In this document: positions 16,475 to 25,471 of the stretch, in pieces | Position numbering within the stretch: the stretch's first letter is position 1 | How the letters are laid out: the number at the start of each line of letters is the position of its first letter | IMG/VR virus record: IMGVR_UViG_3300030406_002326 | Coordinates: 1-26,570 of that record | DNA length: 26,570 nucleotides | Direction: 5' to 3' (one strand) | From: a virus | The notes under the pieces: model-generated | What the model saw: only the letters and a program-made list of their open reading frames with translations | Databases searched by the model: none | What the model was told of the DNA's origin: nothing | Program-made: the position numbers and the translations under genes

Positions 16475-19024
16475 TTATTTATTCTTTAGGGCTTTAAGAG
16501 CTTCTATTGCCGTTCGTAATCTTTTTTGTTCTAACTTCTCTTGTTTAACAGTTTCAGCCTCAGACTCAGTAGCTATAATATTAGGGTCAATTTTACCTGA
16601 TTCAAAAGTATCACCTACTTCAAGTGGTAAACCTTCAGGTACAACTGTAGCTCTTCTTTGACCTTCAAATGCAAGAGATATTCTTTGTAATTGTGGTAAA
16701 GATAAATTCTCAATACCTTGTCGTTTTATTAGAGCAAGAGCATCTAAATCTGTGATTCCTTTATAAACTTCAGCTTCTAAATCTAAAAATTTAATATCAT
16801 CTATATTAAACCTTGCAATATCTTCTGCTAATTCTGGATTTGCTAAACCTTTTGTCTCTGGATCTACTTCTGCAGCTGCCTTTTGAAGTGCTTGAACTTG
16901 TGCTTCAAATAATGTACCATAAGGTATTCCAAGTTTACGAGCTTTATACTTTAACTCAGCTGAATAAAATCCATTTTCAATCATACCTCGAATATCTTCT
17001 TTTGATATAACTGATTCAGGTTGAGATATTAACTTTTCTACAAACTTAGAATCATTCCAATCTTCAACTAAACTATAAGATTTATTCATGTCACCATCCC
17101 ATTCCTGTTTAGTTGTATCATTAAGACCTCTTTGAGCGTTGAAAGAATCTAATTCTCTTTGCTTAACCCAAGCTGTATAATTTTTAAAAGGATTATCTCT
17201 TTTAGTACTTCTAGCATACCTACCTTTATTTTTATTACTAGGTTTTAAATTACCACCACCTGCTTCCCATTCCTCTTGTAATTTTTGTTTTATAAATCCT
17301 TTTAAACCGTCTCCTGTTAAACCTTGTTTGACACCTAAAGCAAGTAATTCTTTAGAAAGATTCTCAAAATCATCATAGATATATTGAGCATTACCTTTTA
17401 ACTGTCCAGTCGTTGGATTCAGTAAAGTTTTACCATCTCCTTGGATTAAAGCTTTTATATCATTGTCCATGATTGAGCTGAACTTCTCCTTACCACCAAA
17501 GGATTTCAATGCATTATCTGTATTTGTTTTCAGCTCTATCAATTCATTTCTTAATTTAACACTTGTTATTTTTTCGATGTCTGCCATCTTTGTATTTATC
17601 ATTCCTTTCTCTATTTCTACTTCCCATTCTTGTCTTTGTTCGTGATAACTTTGGGGTGAGTGATCCTCTTTTTGTATAGTCTCTAATTTATCAGCTGACG
17701 TCTTATCACCTTTACTTCTTAGATAATCTATAGTTTTCTGTAATGTCACTTCATTATTACCACCTCTATTCTCAGGATTAGAATATTTAATTTGAGCTTT
17801 ATTAAATGTAGCTGAAAGTTGAGCCTTTTGCTGTTCTGATGCTATTCGTTCTAGTAAAGCTGTACCAGAATCAGATGCATCTACAATTCTATCCCACTGA
17901 TCTTCAGTAAATATAGATTGTAAATTATTATTTCCTTTAGAAGTACCACCATATGCTTTAAATACTTCAGAGTTTTGATTAGCAAGAATTCTGTCAGTTG
18001 TTGTGAAACCACCATCATAACCTAAGTTAATTAATTTTTGAGCTTCAATTTCTCTAGCAATATTTGTTATATATGATTTTTTATCCTTTGCATCTTTGAA
18101 TTCAACTCTATAGTCTATATTTGGAACTGGTATACCATTTACTTCTATACCATCTCCTACTTGTTTAATACCATTCCCATTAAGTGCAGCTTCGGTTTCA
18201 ACGATACTATCGGTAAAGCCGTTATATAACATGGTTTGAAGACCATACGCATCACCATTAGAAGACAGAGCTTTAATTGTTTCTATATTCTCTTTATTAT
18301 TTTGATTATAAACAAGTTCTTTAATAGCATGTCTAGCTGTTTTCTCAGTACTATCTAACCAGTTATGAAGGTTAGAACCTGCAGCTTGAAATAGTAGTTT
18401 ACCATCTAACAGTTCTGGTCCGAACTGCTCCATAGCCCACTCATATTTAAACCGTTTTTGTGCTTCTAAATCTGTACCTAACCGTCTGAAGTCTTTTTGA
18501 AGTTGGTTTTCACTACCATCTTCAGGTTTAAAATTTATTGCCTTTTCAAAAAGAGCTGGTAATTCAGCAGACCGTTTAGTAGCAAATATTTTTTTAGCAT
18601 AGTATAACTGTTTACCAGATAAACTTTCTATATATTTAGCAGCGTCTGCATTTTTTTCTCTTATTGCTTGGATTACTGGTTTTAAACTCTTACCGTCAGC
18701 ATCTAATGCATTTTCACCAAGTCTAAGGTTTACAAAATCCTCATGAGTAAGATTGGAACTAGTTATATGTTGTCTAACTTTTTGTTCTATTTCCTGTTTT
18801 TTAGCAGCTGAAGGTGTTGTAGCTCTTTTAACAGCTCCGACAGTCTGTGCAATCTGCTCTATCATTTTAACAGGATCTTCTGCTCTTGCCTTAGCTTCTA
18901 ACTGTTTATCACGTTCTCTAAGTTGATTATGGTATCGTTCTAATTGAGCATCTTGACGTTTATAACGTTCAGCCAATGTAGTAGTATAATCAATCGGTGA
19001 TAATAATGGATTGTATTTTGTCAT
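16475..19024 (-). CDS. Internal virion protein gp15-like (ejection protein)
   Basis: This 849-aa protein is slightly longer than T7 gp15 (747 aa). The N-terminus (TTLAERYKRQDAQLERYHNQ, then LRERDKQLEAKARAED) is a predicted coiled coil. The whole protein is helical and charged, with no catalytic motif, as expected of the gp15 core component that forms part of the ejection nanomachine. Its ATG has the strongest Shine-Dalgarno in the window, AAGGAG, 8 nt upstream and overlapping the gp14 stop. It lies between gp14 and gp16. The call rests mainly on size, helical nature and gene order. Confidence 0.82.
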   Translation of the reverse strand: MTKYNPLLSPIDYTTTLAERYKRQDAQLERYHNQLRERDKQLEAKARAEDPVKMIEQIAQTVGAVKRATTPSAAKKQEIEQKVRQHITSSNLTHEDFVNLRLGENALDADGKSLKPVIQAIREKNADAAKYIESLSGKQLYYAKKIFATKRSAELPALFEKAINFKPEDGSENQLQKDFRRLGTDLEAQKRFKYEWAMEQFGPELLDGKLLFQAAGSNLHNWLDSTEKTARHAIKELVYNQNNKENIETIKALSSNGDAYGLQTMLYNGFTDSIVETEAALNGNGIKQVGDGIEVNGIPVPNIDYRVEFKDAKDKKSYITNIAREIEAQKLINLGYDGGFTTTDRILANQNSEVFKAYGGTSKGNNNLQSIFTEDQWDRIVDASDSGTALLERIASEQQKAQLSATFNKAQIKYSNPENRGGNNEVTLQKTIDYLRSKGDKTSADKLETIQKEDHSPQSYHEQRQEWEVEIEKGMINTKMADIEKITSVKLRNELIELKTNTDNALKSFGGKEKFSSIMDNDIKALIQGDGKTLLNPTTGQLKGNAQYIYDDFENLSKELLALGVKQGLTGDGLKGFIKQKLQEEWEAGGGNLKPSNKNKGRYARSTKRDNPFKNYTAWVKQRELDSFNAQRGLNDTTKQEWDGDMNKSYSLVEDWNDSKFVEKLISQPESVISKEDIRGMIENGFYSAELKYKARKLGIPYGTLFEAQVQALQKAAAEVDPETKGLANPELAEDIARFNIDDIKFLDLEAEVYKGITDLDALALIKRQGIENLSLPQLQRISLAFEGQRRATVVPEGLPLEVGDTFESGKIDPNIIATESEAETVKQEKLEQKRLRTAIEALKALKNK

Positions 19025-19032
19025 AATTTAAT

Positions 19033-19038
19033 CTCCTT
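19033..19038 (-). promoter_or_regulatory. Strong Shine-Dalgarno (AAGGAG) of gp15
   Basis: AAGGAG on the minus strand is 8 nt from the ATG at 19024 and overlaps the TAA of gp14. It lets gp15 be translated at a rate of its own rather than only by coupling. Confidence 0.8.
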
Positions 19039-19639
19039 ATGTTGGGATCCAATTTAGACCGCCAGATCCAAATGTTGTAGCAACAGAACTTCCAATTTTC
19101 AATGCATCCATAAATGATGCAGCAGCTACATTCTGCATAACAGGTGGTGGTGGTGCAAAGTCAGGCATCTTAACAAATGCTTGTTCAGCCCACATTTGTT
19201 TCTGTTGAGCAGCAGCTTGTCCTGCAGCTGTTTGTCCTTGTTTTCTTAAAGCTTTAGCATCGTTGGTTAATTTACGAGCACGATTCGCGCTTTCAGTTAA
19301 GTACTCTGCTAAATCTAAGGATTGAATTCTTTGGGCTGATTTACCTGTAACTCCACTAGCAGCTAAATTAGCTCCAGTACTGTTTTTTAAAAACTCTTTC
19401 CAACTATCTTGATCAGCTCTTATGGCTTCATCAACTAATTCTCCATGCTTATCTTGGATATCAGCATAGACATTTGCTAGTCCTAAATTACTAGCATTAA
19501 TTCCTTGTTCGTATTGAATACGTTCAACTCCAGTAAGGCTGAGTTGTTGCATCCACTCGCCTTCTCTTTTTTGAAGTTGATATTTATAATTACGCCTAGC
19601 AGTCTCATTAGCTGCTCTGGCTTGGGCTCCTAAACACAC
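19037..19639 (-). CDS. Internal virion protein gp14-like
   Basis: The 200-aa protein, MCLGAQARAANETARRNYKY followed by QLQKREGEWMQQLSLTG, matches the MC-start, ARAANE..RR pattern of podovirus gp14-type proteins. A helical, Gln- and Ala-rich body follows, with a Pro-rich segment (FAPPPPVM) and a Gly-rich end. In T7 gp14 forms the outer-membrane part of the ejection channel. The start codon is GTG at 19639; it overlaps the gp13-like gene by 32 nt. The long hydrophobic N-terminal helix of some relatives is absent. Gene order (13, 14, 15, 16) agrees with T7. Confidence 0.84.
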   Translation of the reverse strand: MCLGAQARAANETARRNYKYQLQKREGEWMQQLSLTGVERIQYEQGINASNLGLANVYADIQDKHGELVDEAIRADQDSWKEFLKNSTGANLAASGVTGKSAQRIQSLDLAEYLTESANRARKLTNDAKALRKQGQTAAGQAAAQQKQMWAEQAFVKMPDFAPPPPVMQNVAAASFMDALKIGSSVATTFGSGGLNWIPT

Positions 19640-20090
19640 GGCAAAACTCTATAAATGTTAATTGGTTAGGTCCATGTTTTAATTCCCTCAAAAATTTGAA
19701 CCCGAGGAATTTCAGTAGTTTCAAATGGACGATATTTCGTTTATCAACGATGTTCCATAGTAACTTCTCTTGTCTACTGTCTACATAACGCTTAGCTTCT
19801 CTAGCAAACGTTACTGGATATTTAAGTATAGCTGGGGTACAGAGCATCCAGATTTGCCCTTCACCATGTACACCTGCTATACCTGCTAGTTCGCCATTAG
19901 GCACTCGGAAATACACCGAGTCGCCCATGTCGTAAGTCAAAGGTAGTATTACGGTAGGATCATGTCCATGACCCTCTTCGACCTCTCTGTGGTCTTCTGG
20001 GAGGAGGTTAGAGGCAACCTCAAAAGCTGCCTCTTTAGTTAGTGGGTGAATGTATTTAGACACTTCTATAGTATTTAGTGGTGTAATCAC
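19608..20090 (-). CDS. Internal virion protein A-like (gp13 position), GNAT-like fold
   Basis: The 160-aa protein resembles T7 gp13 in size and ending: LWNIVDKRNIVHLKLLKFLG, then FKFLRELKHGPNQLTFIEF, against the LWNYV...HIRFLKTIGA pattern of T7. This LWN...N..H...L..LGF signature is the end of a GNAT acetyltransferase-like fold; catalysis is not assumed. In T7 gp13 is needed for proper virion assembly. The start is GTG at 20090, overlapping the end of gp12 by 35 nt. A later start would remove part of the N-terminal region, so GTG is preferred. Confidence 0.8.
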   Translation of the reverse strand: MITPLNTIEVSKYIHPLTKEAAFEVASNLLPEDHREVEEGHGHDPTVILPLTYDMGDSVYFRVPNGELAGIAGVHGEGQIWMLCTPAILKYPVTFAREAKRYVDSRQEKLLWNIVDKRNIVHLKLLKFLGFKFLRELKHGPNQLTFIEFCRVFRSPSQSS

Positions 20091-23000
20091 CTTCCCATGT
20101 CATTGAATATAACGTGGCAGGTGCTGGGTGTTTGGAAGATACTTCTAGAGTTACATTTTTATTTTTATCATATATTGGTACGACTTGTTCTTTTTCAAAA
20201 TGTATTCCTACATGGTTAGCATTATAAGAATCAGCTAATGGTGCTTCCCAAGTTTCAGAATAATCATCTTTACCTAATCTCTTTAGAGTTGTTTTATATA
20301 ATCCTGCAGCACCAAAGTTAATCTTAGCTCTATGTAAAATTAAATTACCTTGTATATCAGCTGTAGTACGTTCACCAGCACTTTGAGTGGGATAGATAGT
20401 TGGAAACTCTATTTTCATATCAAAGAGATATCCTACAATAAGATCATGACCAGTCCAGTCACCATCCCATTCTATATTATAATTTCCAGGGTTACCGACA
20501 ACACTAGCTAAAGCATACTTACCTACGTTATCCCCAGTAGAATGGCAATAGACAACAAGTTGACCTGTAGTACTATTGAATCCATCAGGTTTAGTAAAAC
20601 CAGTTCTACCTGAGCTTGATGAGTAACCTAATTTAGATGCTTCTATAACTTTGCTGTTATCTAAATGTACTCTATATAATCTATCATCTGTTGTATCAGA
20701 TTCAGTGTCTCTATCATCTGTAACTGTAAGCGTACTTACATCTATCTTAATAGGTACACGTTGCATAGTATCTTTACCGTCATCTCTGATGATAAGATAT
20801 AAAGAATCATCTAATACTGCATGATGTTGAATAGCACCACTGAATTCCCATTTAAACCATGCCTGTTGTAAACGTTTTTCACTTGAAGCAAAGTAACTGA
20901 ATCCATATAAAATGCCTTTATTTTTTTCGCTGAAAAATATAAGGGAGTTCTCTCTAGAGTTAGAGATTTTATTTAATCCTTTATCAAATAATTTACTAAC
21001 AACTTTTGTTTGATCAATAACTTGTGGCTCACCTTCACGTAAAATACCAGCCATTTCCCAGAAGCGAGTATATTTACCTGCGTTATCTAAGAAACCTATT
21101 GTAGTACCTAGTGATATAGGTGAGCTTGCAACGTTAAAATTATAAGCTGCTAAGGTATTAAGCTTAGCTGTTTGAGGACTCAAGACATCACTATCAGTAG
21201 TTAATAGGAATTGTTTATTTTTAGTAAATAATACTAAGCCTGAATTCGTCGGTATAGCATCATAAATATCAGCAGGATATTCTGAGCTACATGATATATC
21301 TATAACGTCTGTAGCTGTGTATGCGATCGAAGATTTTGGCCAAAAATTAAAGAAGTCTCCAGGTTGTGATAACACAACATCTTCCATACTAAGCAATGCT
21401 AAACGGTTTCTCCAGAAAACCATCTTATTAATATATCTATTAACTGTTGCATCATCGTCATCTACACCTGCTACGGTTGAGATAAAGCTAGGTTTAGGTA
21501 CTGTTACATTATTACCTACTAAACAGTCTTCCCAAGTTATTTGGTTTACTATGAAATTACCATCTGCTTGCCTTACTAATTGTATAGGCATAGTTGCAGG
21601 ATCAAATGATATTCTACGTCCAGGTTCAGGGCATTCTTCCCAAGCTCCTTTACCATCCCTACCATTATGCCCTTCAAACCTTAAGTAATAATCATCTTCA
21701 TTAGCTTCAGTGTTTGAAATCTTTACAACATACCCATGTTTACATTGAGATGGTAAATCATCTATGTTTTGAATTTCATCACTAACTACATTTAACAATT
21801 CATCATCTAATGCAGACACATTAAAATCAATTGAATGTCTTAAATATAAACCATTACCTATAATAGAACATTGAATCTGATCAGTAAGACCGCCTGCCCA
21901 TGGACCTTGGTCTCCATTAGCTTTAGTTCCAGTAAGCAGAGAGTATTGAATATCACCTAAAACTTGTTCAGATGTAGTAGTAGTTTCTGTATCGAAAGGT
22001 GTAGGTTGTGGTCTAATTACACCTAAATTAGCTTGTACTTTAGCAGTACTTACTTCATCTATTTTAATTAAATATAAACCATCTTTCATCCAAACATAGA
22101 AGTAATCACCTACTAACCAACCTTTACCACCATATAATAAATCATGTGTAGTAGTATAACGAGCGTAGTATACTATAGAATTACCTGAACCTTGAGGTAT
22201 AGATTGAGATATATTTGTTATTTGAAAATACAAATCTTTTTTATCACCAACAGTAGTTGTACCTTTAGATATATTAACTGCTGTTTCTGTACCTTCTGTA
22301 CCTGATGTTAAATAATGATCTGTTACTGTATATACATTAGTATCTGTAGAAACTATTTTATACTGACCATCAGTTGCACTACCACCAAAGTTTAAATCAA
22401 CATAATCTCCAACCGCATAACCATGTGCAGTATGGTAAATTGTTATTGTAGCAGCGTTTCTGGTGTATGTTTTAGTAACTTTATTAGATGTATTGTAAAC
22501 TGCTATAGTGTAGTCATGGTAAGCATCTATAGCACCACTAGCTCCTGTTCCACCAACACCTTCATCTGATAATGCTTGACCACTACCTACAGAAAATATT
22601 TGTGTTGCAGTATTAGGTGCTAAAGAGTCCCTATTTAAACCTGAATTATCACCACATTTAGTAGCCATAGATTCTCGTGCACCACGAGCTACCATATAAC
22701 CATTAGTATCACAATAGTTATTACTCGAAGCAACTAAACCTACTGTTATTCTAGTAGCAGTTGTTACATCTGTTTTATCATTAGTATTAAATACATTCAG
22801 AGAATACTGTCTAGAATATGCTACTTTTTTAAGTTCAATATAAGCCTCATTAACTTTTACTGGAGAAGTTGTAGCTAACATTGAAGTAGCTTTAGTCCTA
22901 TTACTTAAATATGTAAAATCATTTAGAGTTAAAGTTTGTATATCTTCATCTACAGTATGCTTTAAATAATTTATTAATGGATCTTGTACTTCAGCTGATG

Positions 23001-23499
23001 TTTGTTGGTATGCCCATTGAGCTCCACCATCCTGAATAACTGATCCTGTACTAGACGGACCAGTCCCTGAGTCTGCAGAAGTACCAGTTGTCACACACTT
23101 ATAAACTTTTGCATTAGCTATTACATAAGTACCTACTGTATAGACAGTATCTGTTTTCCAATCTACAGCATAATAAGAAACAATTTTTTCTGAACCATCA
23201 CTACATTTCCACATCCTTATTTTACCATCATCCGCATGTCCAGATCTACGAATAACTTGTCCTATATATTGTTCGTTTTCATCTCTATAATAATGGAACC
23301 ATCTACCAGTTGTATATGAATTTAAAGTTCCATCACTTAATGAAGCTACTAATTCAGCTCCTGGTCTTTTCTGTAAACCTAGTGTTACATCAGGTAAGAC
23401 GTTAACTGCTTCAGTTACTTGACCTGGTAATTTCTTTTGATCAGGTTGTTGTGAGATACCACCAATGTAACTGTTAATTGTTTGTGTAATACTTGACAT
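20056..23499 (-). CDS. Tail tubular protein B (gp12-like), enlarged
   Basis: The N-terminus (INSYIGGISQQPDQKKLPGQ, then VNVLPDVTLGLQKRPGAEL) is the hallmark of T7 gp12, the tail nozzle. At 1147 aa it is much longer than T7's 794. Two additions are visible. Residues about 113-165 form a module like small carbohydrate-binding domains: VDWKTDTVYTVGTYVIANAK, then VYKCVTTGTSADSGTGPSST and GGAQWAY. Residues about 345-412 form a second beta module: HTAHGYAVGDYVDLNFG, then ATDGQYKIVSTDTNVYTVTD. The later part keeps gp12 features (NRLALLSMEDVVLSQPGDFF, NFWPKSS). Its ATG overlaps the gp11 stop (TAATG). The inserts may project from the nozzle and touch the cell surface. Confidence 0.92.
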   Translation of the reverse strand: MSSITQTINSYIGGISQQPDQKKLPGQVTEAVNVLPDVTLGLQKRPGAELVASLSDGTLNSYTTGRWFHYYRDENEQYIGQVIRRSGHADDGKIRMWKCSDGSEKIVSYYAVDWKTDTVYTVGTYVIANAKVYKCVTTGTSADSGTGPSSTGSVIQDGGAQWAYQQTSAEVQDPLINYLKHTVDEDIQTLTLNDFTYLSNRTKATSMLATTSPVKVNEAYIELKKVAYSRQYSLNVFNTNDKTDVTTATRITVGLVASSNNYCDTNGYMVARGARESMATKCGDNSGLNRDSLAPNTATQIFSVGSGQALSDEGVGGTGASGAIDAYHDYTIAVYNTSNKVTKTYTRNAATITIYHTAHGYAVGDYVDLNFGGSATDGQYKIVSTDTNVYTVTDHYLTSGTEGTETAVNISKGTTTVGDKKDLYFQITNISQSIPQGSGNSIVYYARYTTTHDLLYGGKGWLVGDYFYVWMKDGLYLIKIDEVSTAKVQANLGVIRPQPTPFDTETTTTSEQVLGDIQYSLLTGTKANGDQGPWAGGLTDQIQCSIIGNGLYLRHSIDFNVSALDDELLNVVSDEIQNIDDLPSQCKHGYVVKISNTEANEDDYYLRFEGHNGRDGKGAWEECPEPGRRISFDPATMPIQLVRQADGNFIVNQITWEDCLVGNNVTVPKPSFISTVAGVDDDDATVNRYINKMVFWRNRLALLSMEDVVLSQPGDFFNFWPKSSIAYTATDVIDISCSSEYPADIYDAIPTNSGLVLFTKNKQFLLTTDSDVLSPQTAKLNTLAAYNFNVASSPISLGTTIGFLDNAGKYTRFWEMAGILREGEPQVIDQTKVVSKLFDKGLNKISNSRENSLIFFSEKNKGILYGFSYFASSEKRLQQAWFKWEFSGAIQHHAVLDDSLYLIIRDDGKDTMQRVPIKIDVSTLTVTDDRDTESDTTDDRLYRVHLDNSKVIEASKLGYSSSSGRTGFTKPDGFNSTTGQLVVYCHSTGDNVGKYALASVVGNPGNYNIEWDGDWTGHDLIVGYLFDMKIEFPTIYPTQSAGERTTADIQGNLILHRAKINFGAAGLYKTTLKRLGKDDYSETWEAPLADSYNANHVGIHFEKEQVVPIYDKNKNVTLEVSSKHPAPATLYSMTWEGDYTTKYYRSV

Positions 23500-24113
23500 T
23501 AGCGTCTTAGAGATCTATAAGGTTTAAAGGAATCATAACGAGTCTCATGGGGGTGACCTAGGAATGAGTGGTCTCCTTGGTTGCATTCATATTCCATACA
23601 AGTAGCTCTTGATTTAGCTTCATCAGCTTGTAGCAATTGAGTTAATTGTGGATTAGATACAAGTTGAGTAGCAGCTCTAACAGCAGCTCTATGTGTTATG
23701 TACCTTTGAAATGCGTTGGGTAGATCTTCAAATTTATATAAAGTTACAATGTCTACATAGTAATCACCACTATCCCATGTATCTTTATGCTCTACTAAAT
23801 CGTATAGACGTCCGTTTCGTACTACTGTATCTCTAAGTTTATCTGTATCACCATCATGTAAATCATATCTTAAAGTATTACTAGGTACTGGTAGGTAATC
23901 ATTACTGTCTGGGTTTTTCTTTACATGGTATTCTGTATTAAAATGCCAACCTTCATTCTGTACATCTTTATTTACTTCTGTTAATATATTAAATATGAAA
24001 CTTACTTCTGGGTTTGTGAAACTCAGTGAAGTTATAGGGCTTTGACCGATAGCTCCCAGAATTGAGTTCACTGCGGATAGGTTTGTATCGGTGTCAATTG
24101 TCGTGGTTGCCAT
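23499..24113 (-). CDS. Tail tubular protein A (gp11-like)
   Basis: I choose the ATG at 24113 (MATTTIDTDTNLSAVNSILG), giving 204 aa, near T7 gp11 (196 aa). The upstream extension would run through the terminator hairpin and is not protein-like. SAVNSILGAIGQSPITSL, NKDVQNEGWHFNTEY and FQRYITHRAAVRAATQLVSN match the gp11 family, which forms the adaptor ring between portal and nozzle and holds the fibre bases. It follows the capsid gene after the terminator, as in T7 gene 11, and its stop overlaps the gp12 start. Confidence 0.92.
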   Translation of the reverse strand: MATTTIDTDTNLSAVNSILGAIGQSPITSLSFTNPEVSFIFNILTEVNKDVQNEGWHFNTEYHVKKNPDSNDYLPVPSNTLRYDLHDGDTDKLRDTVVRNGRLYDLVEHKDTWDSGDYYVDIVTLYKFEDLPNAFQRYITHRAAVRAATQLVSNPQLTQLLQADEAKSRATCMEYECNQGDHSFLGHPHETRYDSFKPYRSLRR

Positions 24114-24133
24114 AGGTATAAATATTTGTGAAT

Positions 24134-24164
24134 AAAAAAAAAGGAGGGCGTGAGAACCCCCCTT
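24134..24164 (-). terminator. Intrinsic terminator after the capsid gene
   Basis: On the minus strand AAGGGGGG (24164-24157) pairs with CCCTCCTT (24148-24141). This is an 8-bp stem with one G-U pair and an 8-nt loop, followed by a run of about 9 T. It starts 10 nt after the capsid stop codon. T7 has its terminator T-phi at the same place between genes 10 and 11, where partial read-through lowers tail-gene expression relative to capsid. The same use is likely here. Confidence 0.88.
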
Positions 24165-24174
24165 ATAAATATGA

Positions 24175-25356
24175 TTAACCGAATGCAGCTGGCTTAGTTG
24201 TTGTTCCAGCGAACAATTCAACAGCAGCAGCTGGGTTAAGATAGTCTGCGCCCATTGCTAGACGTCCGAGGATAACATCACCTTGGTAGATGACTGATAC
24301 GTCCCCAGAAGTTGTTTGAACTTGAGGTCCAATAGCTTCAACAACACCTGCAGCTTCTCTTTGGAAGATAAGTCCACATGAGTTTTCAAAGTCTGAAGTA
24401 CCATTACCGTAGTTATTAACGGTCTTAACTGAGGTATTACCTGCAGTCTCATCAACCATTTCAACTTCAACGAAGTCACCCTTATTACCTGGATCGGTAA
24501 CACCTGGGTTAGTTCCTGAAGCTGTTCCGAACTTAGTACCGTAGCGTCCGAAGAATGGAATGTTCATTGACTTGTAGATCTTGATGCCTGCAATCTCAAC
24601 GATTCCTTGTCCTTTCTGACGTGCTGTACCTTGCTCGTCTCTATTTACAAGTCCGTTCTCACCGACCTGTTGGATTAGTTCATAGTATTGGCGTGGGTTT
24701 AATACACCTACACGACCTTCAGTAGAAACTCCCTTCTCATCTAATGCAGCAGCTGCATCATAGAAGCCGTTTATGAGGCATTGAGCATCATAAGCAGCTG
24801 TACCATCAGTAACTCCACTTCGAGTTAATTGAATCTGAGTTCCACCTGGTTCCTTATAGTTTGTCTTAGTAATAGGTGAAGCTTTTCTTGCAGCTTTGGT
24901 TACAGCTTGGAAGATCTTTCTATCATACTTCTCAGCGAGAGCATAACCGATCTTACGAGAAATTTCTCCACGTAGGTCATAGTGGGCAAGTGTCTCATCG
25001 AGCTCATAAACGAATGCACTGGAGATGAGTAAGTCATCAACTGTGATCGTCTTCTCAGCTACTGGAGGTGCACTGTCACTATTACCTAGTATTGAATTTC
25101 CTGGTGTATGATATTCAGCAGTTGTGCGTCCTGTATAAATGAACTGTAAAGACTTACCGTTCTTTATGGTACGCTTCATAACTAGATCTCTAGCAATTGT
25201 GTTATGCTGGAAACCTTTGAACATCTCACCAGAAAATAGCTTAAGGTACAGTGCTCTACGGGAACCTTCTCCTGCTACGTAGGATAGATCACCGTTATTA
25301 GCACCTGGACCTGTTAACAGAGCGGTATTAGAACCACTCGTAGTTTGATGTGCCAT
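24175..25356 (-). CDS. Major capsid protein (T7 gp10A-like)
   Basis: The 393-aa protein begins MAHQTTSGSNTALLTGPG. ALYLKLFSGEMFKGFQHNTI, ARDLVMKRTIKNGKSLQFIY, GRTTAEYHTPGN and DDLLISSAFVYELDETLAHY are typical of the T7 gp10 / HK97-fold capsid family of cyanopodoviruses. Length matches the family (T7 gp10A 345 aa, cyanopodoviruses slightly longer). The ATG follows a 17-codon leader ORF with no spacer and has no clear Shine-Dalgarno. Codons appear more C-ending and optimised than in neighbouring fibre genes, as expected for the most abundant virion protein; this is an impression, not a count. A terminator follows directly. Confidence 0.95.
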   Translation of the reverse strand: MAHQTTSGSNTALLTGPGANNGDLSYVAGEGSRRALYLKLFSGEMFKGFQHNTIARDLVMKRTIKNGKSLQFIYTGRTTAEYHTPGNSILGNSDSAPPVAEKTITVDDLLISSAFVYELDETLAHYDLRGEISRKIGYALAEKYDRKIFQAVTKAARKASPITKTNYKEPGGTQIQLTRSGVTDGTAAYDAQCLINGFYDAAAALDEKGVSTEGRVGVLNPRQYYELIQQVGENGLVNRDEQGTARQKGQGIVEIAGIKIYKSMNIPFFGRYGTKFGTASGTNPGVTDPGNKGDFVEVEMVDETAGNTSVKTVNNYGNGTSDFENSCGLIFQREAAGVVEAIGPQVQTTSGDVSVIYQGDVILGRLAMGADYLNPAAAVELFAGTTTKPAAFG

Positions 25357-25410
25357 TTATATGGATTTTAAATAAAGTTTATATAATTTTTCAGCTGATT
25401 TGTTGCGCAT
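25357..25410 (-). CDS. Putative 17-aa leader peptide abutting the capsid gene
   Basis: ATG at 25410 opens MRNKSAEKLYKLYLKSI and the TAA directly precedes the capsid ATG in the same frame. The peptide is basic and predicted helical. Its start lies in a short hairpin-forming stretch (GTGG...CCAC, 25412-25425). It could bring ribosomes to the capsid start, which has no Shine-Dalgarno of its own. Chance is possible for so short a frame, so confidence is low. Confidence 0.4.
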   Translation of the reverse strand: MRNKSAEKLYKLYLKSI

Positions 25411-25426
25411 GTTGTGGTCTATCCCA

Positions 25427-25438
25427 CCGTCTAGACGG
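25427..25438. repeat. Perfect 12-nt palindrome in the capsid leader
   Basis: CCGTCTAGACGG is self-complementary over 12 nt and lies between the tRNA and the capsid leader ORF. It could be a dimeric protein site or a stem in the mRNA. It sits next to small imperfect hairpins, CCTG-TACG-CAGG (about 25452-25463) and GTGG-GATAGA-CCAC. Confidence 0.6.
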
Positions 25439-25471
25439 CTAATGGTATCCTGCGTACAGGGCAAAAGCCAA

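Noticed and set aside
24114-24221. N-terminal extension of gp11 to an upstream ATG
   Set aside because: The extra 36 residues would be read through the terminator hairpin and overlap the end of the capsid gene; the family starts at MATTTID.
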